DNA from: Muribaculaceae bacterium
GTDB lineage: Bacteria; Pseudomonadota; Alphaproteobacteria; Rs-D84
Direction: 5' to 3'
DNA length: 10,436 nt
NCBI GenBank assembly: GCA_023665245.1
Contig: JAMPEH010000063.1
Coordinates: 1-10,436, forward strand
Positions 1 through 9,000 of this stretch are shown in pieces. The position numbers and the translations under genes are program-made. Each line of letters opens with the position of its first letter. Position 1 is the first letter of the stretch. The notes under the pieces are model-generated. The model saw only the letters and a list, made by a program, of their open reading frames with translations, was not told the origin of the DNA and searched no databases.

Positions 1-3000
1 TCTACCTCTATAAGCTCCTCCAGGGTACCACTGGCACCAAGGGCGAGTATGCCGCCATGACCTCCATCACCACCAGCGTCTACCACATCGATGTGCCTGT
101 GCCTGCCCTCGCCATCCGCGGCGGCACCGTCCATCTGAGCGCCATCGCCAATGATCCTGAGCACGCCTACGTGGACGTGAACGGCGACCTGACCTTCAAC
201 CTGGGCGCCGACGAGACAAGCGCTACCCTGAACACCTACCTTGACCTGTCCAACCGCTTCATTGGCGACACCATCTATTATCCCATCCTTGTGGGGTCCC
301 GTGACGACTACAACATGGCCGGCGGTGTGAACCTGCCTGATGAAGTGCGCGTCGTGGTGCTGGAAATGACCATCGTGGATTCCGTGGCCGACCTGGATCT
401 GGACATCTACACCGCGCCCAACCAGAATGACGGCTACAAGCTGGCCACCGCCTTCGACGGCGATGAGTTTATCCAGACCATGGACATGACCCTCTTCGGT
501 GGCACAGACAAAGAACCCGTTTACAACTATTACGCCGTCGTCTCCAGCAACTTCAGCGGTATGAGCGACAACGCCCACATCCGTGGCGTCGCCCACTCCG
601 AGACGAGCCTCGTCAACATCTTCAACCCCGAGGCCAGACTGCTCAACTCCGCTCTGGGTCAGGCTTACGCCCACCGTTCTGTGGACACCGACAAGGCCTA
701 TGTCTTCTTCCGTGTGGACTCCGTGGACGGTGCCAACCACCGCTTCTATCGTCTGGAGCTGCGCCGCAATTCCGACAACGCTGACCTGCGCTTCGTGGGT
801 GCCGAACACAACCTGGGTTACGGCGTTGGCGAGGTGTCCAGCGGCGGCGACGTGGTCGGTGAGTTGGATTGGTCCAACGATGTAGAGGGCCACTACACCG
901 TCAACCTGCCCGGTGTTACCTTCGTCACCGACCTGCGCCTCATCACCGTGGAGCCCGACGCCCGCATTGAGATCCAGTTGGGCGACGGCAGTTGGACCAG
1001 TCCTGCGGTTCATGAGACGGTGAAGGAAGACCACCGAATCGGCGGCGCCGAGAAGGACGTCATCCGTGTCCGCGTTACCGCCCCCAGCGGCCGCCAGAAG
1101 TACTACGACATCCAGCTCAACAACGGCGGTGAAAACACCGACCTGCTCTACGTGGCCGTGGGCAGAGAAACCCCCGGCGGCGGTTGGGCCGACCGTGAGG
1201 CCAAGCGCGAGGGCCTGACCTCCTATGCCGCTACTGTCTCCACCATCGTGGATGGCGAGTCTCAGGATTACATCCTGGTGCCCTTCCGCCTCATCGCCCG
1301 CAGCACCCGTGCCACCGTCAAGCTCACCGACCAACCCGGCCAGAGCTACCTGGCTTATGAGTACGGTGTGGGCAACGATGTCAACGGCTGGACCGTGGAC
1401 AACGCCATCGTCAAGGATAAGTACGGCAACGTGGTCGGTACTGTCAACAATGTCTCCACCGTTCTGGACAGTGCCAACAACACCACCAGCGGCATCAACA
1501 ATAAGTACACCCTCACCGGCGAGCTGCTGGTCAAGAAGAGCGTTACCAGCTTCTACCTGGACATCACCGTCTCCGCCGGCCTGTCCAGCAGCAAGTATCA
1601 GCTACACATCATCAACCAGCAGACCGATTTCAGCGACCTGATCGTCCGCATCAATTCCACCCAGATGCTGCCCGACTCCAACGGCGACTTCCGTTACGTC
1701 AAGCCCGTGGAAGACATCAACACCATCACCACCGAGCCGCTGTACTACATGGGCAAGAACATCGAGTATGCGGACGGCACTACCAACGGCGAGCGCGACG
1801 GCTTGCTCTACCGCCTGCTGCCCGAGGATGCCCGTTACGAAGAGCTGCTGGCCAACCGCGCCATCTACAAGGAGATCATCTATGACGTCAGCCGTACCTC
1901 CGTGCCCATCGGCGCCACCTTCGCCAACCTGGAAGCCAAGCTCAATCCCACCAACGATCGGTTCTACCTGAACATCGGCAAGGCCGACCAGGATAACCAG
2001 TCCCTGGGTACCTTCAAGTACAAGGGTCCCAGCGAGTTCACCGTCAGCACCAAGGTGCCCGGCCAGGAGGAACTGGTGGAGATTAGCGGCAACCCGAAGA
2101 CCGAGCAGCTATTTACCACCAACCCGGCCGTGAACCTCTTCGGCGCCGAAACGAGAGTGCCCATCATCGTCACCCTCAACGGCGAGGAGAAGACCTTCTA
2201 CGCCATCGTCCGCAAGAACGCCCTGGATCAGTGGCTGGACTTCATCCGCGTGGACGGCAAGGACCTGTCTCTCAACCGCAACCCGCAGACCTCCATGCTG
2301 GAAGCCTCCACCGTGGTCTACAACACCACCCGCAGCGCCCTCGTCCAGATCCAGTCTTCCGAGACGACTGCCGGTATCGACATGACCCGTGACCGCTACA
2401 AGGTCTATATCCGCAACGAAAAGGGCGAGCTGGTTTGGGAGAACGCCACCCAGAACGATGATGGCGAGTGGGTCAACGGTGTCTACAACCCGGCCCAGCC
2501 TGGCGGCATGCTCCAGAGCGTCAACGCCACTGGTCTGCTCTCCTGGTCCGTCAGCAGCCTCAACGACGGCGACAACCTGTTCCACATCACCGTCACCCCC
2601 GTCTCCGGCACCTATCCGCCCAGAGATTACCTCCTCATCATCCACTACGTGAATCTGGATGTGTTCCTTGACAACATGATCGTCTTCGACGCCGCCAAGG
2701 CCGAGCAGGAAGACTACATCACCGACATCGACGACATGTGGAGCAGCGATTACTACATCCCGTACACCGACCGCAACTTCAACAGCCATATCTATGACTA
2801 CCGCTTCAACTATGAGCTGCGGCCCGACGGCAGTGGTAAGCTGGCTGTCTTTGCCGATGCCACTACCTCCTATAACCTGATGAAGGCATACGCCGAAGCC
2901 TACTATCCGCAATACTACCACGGCGAGGTTTACAGCGAGTACTATGAGCAGGTCCTGGAGGCCCTGAAGGCTGGTCAGAAGCTCACCAGTGAAGGCGAAA

Positions 3001-6000
3001 AGAGCGGTCACTATGACGGTCTCAGCGAGGCTGTCCTGAAGGCTGCTACCGTCAGCATCCTGGCGGGCAAGACGGCTGAACTGCCTCCCGCCATCCTCAA
3101 CAGCAAGGCGTACAACGACACCTACAAGGGCATCCTCCAAAACACCAATTACCACGATGTGGTGGACGGCGACGGCAACGTGACCACTAAGGGCGCCATC
3201 TCCATCGAGGCGGAGAAGCGCACCCAGAAGGCCCTGGCCGACGAAACCATCTGGGTCACGATCGGTGACAAGGAAGATATCACCTACAAGCTCCTGGATG
3301 GGCCTAACGGCAGCGAGATCGCTACCCTCAAGTCCTCCGACGTGCTCCACTCCACCTGGACGAAGGACGCCGGCGGCGGGTATACCTTCTCCGTGACCTA
3401 TTTCGACCAGTATGGCCTGGTGCAGACCCAGACCAGCCCCAGCATTACGATTCCTGTCCCGTCCGTGGACAACCTGAAGGCGCTGATGAACCAGATGCTG
3501 GTGGTCCAGGAGGGCTACGAAGGCCACGAGAAAGAGACGAAGCGCTTCGTGGACGTTGACCTGGAGGTCAAGATCAAGCACTTTGATAACGATGGAAACC
3601 TGATTGAATCCACTTACCACAACACCGACCTCGACTGGTCCGGCTTCCCCGTCGACACCTATCCCAACGGCCCCGTGGTCTACGATGAGGTCGCCCATGA
3701 GACGCGCATCTACTTCAAGAATAACCCGAAGCCCATCGTGGTGCCCTATGACCGTTGGTATGACGAGACCTTGGAGGATTGGGTCGTGAACAGCCAAGGC
3801 CTGGCCCCGGCGGAAGTGTTCACGCGCCAGGATTACATGCGCATCCCCGTGGAGCTCTACGTGCCCAGCACCGGCTTCACCCTGGATTACTCCGCCACCT
3901 ACCACATCCTCTCCGACGATGCCACCCTCAAGCCCGGCACCTGGGGTGTGGACATGGGCGTCCAGGGCTACGAGCCTGATGAGCATGAGGCTGGCACTAA
4001 GCCCGGCGACCCTGTGTACACCTACACCTACAACCTGTCCCACGCGGTGAGTCAGGCTTACATCTGGGCCAACATCAACCACGACCACGACAACACCCAG
4101 GCCTCCCTGGCCCTGTACCGTTTCGTGGGCGGCCGGTATGTGCTCATCGACGGCAACCTGACCAACCTCTACGAGCTGGTTGACCTGGATATCGGTGTCA
4201 ACGACTTCCAGATCATCGTCACCGCCGAGACCGGCAAGGAGAACACCTACCTCATCCGCATCAACCGCGCGGGTGCCAACCTAGCGCTGGATTACATCCG
4301 CGTCAACAACATGAACGCCATCTACGACCCGGCTACCGCCAGCTATTACGCCTACGTGCCGCGGTATAACGGCGTGGAGAAGAACCGGCCCGAGGTCACC
4401 GCCAAGGCTAAGGACAGCCGCGAGGGCGTTACCACCATCTGGAATACCCTCAACGGCAGCAACCGCAAGGAAGGCGCCAAGGGTGCGGAGGCTGAACTGA
4501 GCGCGGTCAACCCGCTCATCAGCGAGACTGACCTGACCAACACCTTGACCGATACGCCCATGCAGGTCATGATTTCCATGGAGACGGTCACCACCACTAG
4601 AGTGCCCTTCGATGACAGCATCCCGCTCATGGGCGAAACCGTGGTTGAAGCCCTCACCGATGAAGACCCGAGCCTCATTACCTACGATGGCGAGGGTAAC
4701 ATCCAGCGCAACGATAACCGTGGTATCATTACGGTCACCACCATGAAGCGCGAGAAGTCCGCAAACGGCAACTTCATCGTGACCACGACCAAGCGCACCC
4801 AGTACCGTATCTACGACCTGACCCTCATCGAGGTGGAGAACGACCAGATTGGCGTCATCGTGGACAGCGAGAACGGCTCCTTCATGCCCACCGACAACGA
4901 CCCGGCCAACCCGCGCACCGCTAAGTGGGATGTGGCGGAGACTTGGTACAAGCCGCCCAAGAACTACGATGAGGTTATGAACGTCCTCTCCGAGCGCCTC
5001 ACTGAGGCCTCTGGCGTGGACAACGCCCAGCGCGAGGAAGATGACCTGACTCCCATCGTGTTCGGTACCTATGTGGTGGGTGTCCCCGCCGCCACCGAGA
5101 AGGTTTCCATCCGTGTCAACACGCTGCTGGATAACTCCGACGATCTCCAGCAGGTGAAGATTGGCGCTACCCCGTGGCGTGTGGCCGACCGTATCTCCGC
5201 CACTGGCTCCGCGCCCACCAACAACTTCACCACTGAGGGTATGCTGGACCTGGTCATTCCCAAGGATGTGGCGTACATGGAAGTGCCCATCTACGTGACC
5301 TACAACCACCGCAACGAGGGCGACCCGGGCATCCTCTACATGCTCCATATCTACCGCCGCCGCGCGGACGCCTACCTGGTTGACCTCCAGGCGGAGGAGT
5401 GGTTCAACGGCACCGATGGCAAGTCCAACTACGTGCCCAGCAACCCGACCTTCGACCAGTACTCCAGCCGTAACCTCTACGACATGACCGTGGAAGCCAA
5501 CGTGGAGACGATCGACTTCACCGACATCCTGCCCTGCGATGGCGCTACCGCCACCGTGATCCTGCCCAACGGCGTGGAGGGCAAGCCCACCCACAAGATG
5601 TTCCTGCCCAACGAGCTGGATGCCAAGGCGGATATCCACCTGCCCGACGGCAGCGTCATCACCGTGGAGAAGGAAGACCTGGTCAGCGTGACCACCGACG
5701 ACAACGGCGATACCGTCGTCAAGTACAAGGACGACGACGGCAATACCCAGACCGTCACCATCCCCGCTGGTTCCGTCACCGACCCCGTGACCTACCGTAA
5801 CGAGCTGCGCAAGGTCAACCTGGAGCCCGGTATCAACCGTGTCACCATCGAGGTCACCTCTGAGGACGGCACCGTGACCCGCACCTACGTGGTCACCATC
5901 CGCCGCAAGACCGATCCCAACGCGGCCAAGCTGCGCGATATCCAGATGTACCAGGAGAACCAGGATGTCCGTGATCCCATCACCGGCCAAATCAGCAAAG

Positions 6001-9000
6001 CGAGCTTCTTCTACGACTTCTCGCCGGTGTACGATCCCGACAACACCCTGTACTACTTCGCGGTGCCCTACATGTTCGAGGACGAGATCGTCCTGAACCC
6101 GGTGTACTACGAAGAACTGAACGTGACCTACGGCGTCACCGCCACCACCTATCACCAGGTGGATCCCACCAGCCCGTTCCAGATGCAGATGGCGCCCACC
6201 GACGTGACCAACAGCACCGTCATCGTGCCCGGTCTGGCCCCTGGCAACAGCTTCCGCGTGGAGCTGCTGGTCTACCGCCGCGACAAGGACCTGGCTACCG
6301 TGGGTGGCTCCACGCTCTACACCCTCTACTTCTACAAGAACGACGAGGACGAACGTGACGTGACCCTGACCAACGACCTGACCGAGCGCGTGGACTACTC
6401 GCCCTTCAGCGACATCCGCATGGAAGGCGCTACCCTGACCCGCTCGGCTGCCAGCAGCGCCAACGCCAGCGACCACAACTTCTATTACAACACCACGCTG
6501 TCCTCCGGCGAGTTGAACATCAACCTCTACGACCGTGCGGTGAAGGAAGGCTACAAGGTCTACTGGAGCGACATGAGCACCTATGACAGCGTGCTCAAGG
6601 AGCCGGTGTGGCATGCGGTCACCGACCTGAAGGAACCCATCAAGCTGGGCTTCAACGCCAACGACAATTGGTTCGTCCTCAAGGCCACCGATGGCACCAA
6701 CATCTTCTACTCCTCTGTGACTGTCTACCGCGATATGGGCAACAGCCGCGAGACGCACCTTGAAAACCTGGCTGTCAGCGACCCGACCGTGCCGCTGTTC
6801 CGTGACGACCGCTACGAATACTTCGCCGCGGTGGACGCCGAGACAGAGGAAGCCACCATTGTGGTCCGCGGTCACGATGGCGACACCTACCAGACCGAGT
6901 TGCGCGTGCGCAGCGTGGGCGGCGAGTACCTGGAAGGTGATAACCTGGGCACCACCTATATCGAGGCCAAGGGCATCAAGCTGCACCAGGGCTCCAATCG
7001 TGTCACCATCACCGTCAAGCACGTGGGCCGCGACCCCGAGGTGGAGGAATCCAAGCAGACCTTCAAGCGGGTCTACGAGGTGGAACTCTACTTGGCTGGC
7101 AAGACCGCCTATCTCACCGACGGTCTGGACGAGCACGGCGATCCCATCCAGTACGTGTCCTCCTCCACCACCGCCACCGACGAGGCTTCTAAGCGCCAGG
7201 AGCGCGAGAACCAGTTGGATACCGGCGACATCATCTGGATGGACTACACCACCGGCGGCCATATCACCCCCATCTGGAACAGCGAGCTGGTCAACTACTT
7301 CCTCAGCTATGACGTTTACTCTGACGACTATGAAACCTACGTAGGCGACGACGGTATCACCCGTCCCAAGCTGGAGGAGAAGGCTGGCGGCGGTTACCAG
7401 TACAACGCCGAGGAAGGTGCCTACGAGTACGTTGGCAAGGGCAAGGGCACCCATGGCGTAGTCTACAAGCTCAACGACCATCTGGAGCTGGCCGCCACCC
7501 TGCGGCCGGAGGAGGCCGAGCGGGCTCAAGTCTATGTCCAGGTGACCACCATCGATCCCACCACCCATGTGAAGACCATCCAGCCTCAGGAGGAATTGCA
7601 CCGCAACGCTGCGGGTAACTGGCCCTACGAGATCCCCGAGCTGACTGCGGGCGAGACGCAGGTGCTGTTCACCGTCCGCGTCAGCGGCAAGACAGACCGT
7701 GAGCTGGACGGCGCCGTGGTGGAAGACCAGATCACCGAAAAGCAGTACCTGATCACCGTCTACCGCAACCACGCTGACAAGTACGACATGCCCAACGTGG
7801 CCAAGCACACCGCTATCCAAGTCCGGGATGCCTATAACATGAACCGTACCTACGGCACCATTCCCGAATTTGACCCGGAGATCAACTTCTACTACGTCAA
7901 CCTGCCCTACGAGGCCGAGAGCGTCCGTCTCTTCGCCCAGGCTGGCGAGTATCAGCGGCTGCTGGGCAACAACAAGACCACCACCGCGCAGTACCAGCTG
8001 CTCATCAACGGCCGCCAGGTGGCGTCCAGCAACTTCGATACCAACACCTTCAACGGCTTCCTGGCGCAAGACCTGATGCTGGGCGACAACACGGTGGAGA
8101 TCAACATCACCGTGCCCGACAAGGCCACCAAGTACTACACGTTCATCCTTAACCGTGGCGATAAGGAAACCACCGAGAAGGACGATGTGGAGTGGCCGGT
8201 GCCCACCATGACCGACCTGCGTATCAATGAGGTCGTGGACGGCGAAGTGGCCAAGGACAAGACCCTCATCCCCAACTTTGACCCCGATATCCACTACTAC
8301 AACGTGGTGGTGCCCTACGAGGTCACCGAGATCAACGCTTACGGCCAGGCCATCAACTCCGGCGAGCTGCGCATCGCCTCCATGAACGTGGACGATGTCC
8401 GCTACGAGGCCGATGTGGACGCCAAGCTCAATGCCACCCTGGAGGGCTGGCGGCCCATGCCCATCCCGCTGAAGGTTGGCAACGAGAACAACATCGAGTT
8501 CGTGGCCTATGGTGTCAACGAAGCGGGCAAGGTCACCGATACCCGCGTGCGCTACATCGTCAACGTGGTCCGTCTGCCTGAAGGCTATGTGCCGCCTGAG
8601 CTCAACTTCATGGGCGTCAGCGAAGGCACCATGACCCCCACCTTCCATGGCCGCACCTACAACTACTATGTCACCGTGCCCTACGACGTGGATGTGGTGG
8701 ATGTGGAAGCTATCGCCACCGAGAATGTCAGCGAGGTCACTCTGGTCAACGTGGATGAAACCACCGTGGGCAGAAGCACCTATGTCACTGACAAGGTCAC
8801 CCTGTCGGTGGGCGACAACCTGGTCCGCGCCTACATCTACGACATCCGGCCCGTGATGGACGGCGGCTACCCGTACTATGTGGGCATCTACTCCCTCATC
8901 ATCCACAGAGAGAGCAAGGACGGCATCGAGATGGAGCTGGGCGACGTGACCACCGGCGCCACTACCCTCAAAGCCATCTCCGTTAAGCAGACCAAGAGCG

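Noticed and set aside
57..59. In-frame ATG codons near the start of the window as a possible gene start
   Set aside because: The frame is open from base 3 and already has domain-like beta sequence around these codons. There is no purine-rich ribosome binding site at a suitable distance and no signal peptide after any of them.
3165..3200. Second calcium-type loop candidate, DGDGNV
   Set aside because: The first positions fit an EF-hand loop, but the twelfth position is Ile instead of Asp or Glu and the ninth is Lys, so it does not meet the ligand pattern.
3585..3620. DNDGN segment as a calcium loop
   Set aside because: It lacks an acidic residue at position 12 and sits in a beta hairpin; it is most simply a turn.
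2109..4088. 659-codon open frame on the complementary strand
   Set aside because: It is in exact codon register with the sense gene and bounded by CTA codons at 2109 and 4281. Its product is Val/Gly/His/Asp-rich without domains, as expected from reverse reading of GC3-rich codons.
6760..7344. 194-codon + strand open frame in another frame
   Set aside because: Its translation is Thr/Ser/Pro/Ala/Arg-rich low complexity, a typical off-frame reading of this gene, and it overlaps a well-supported cadherin-like unit.
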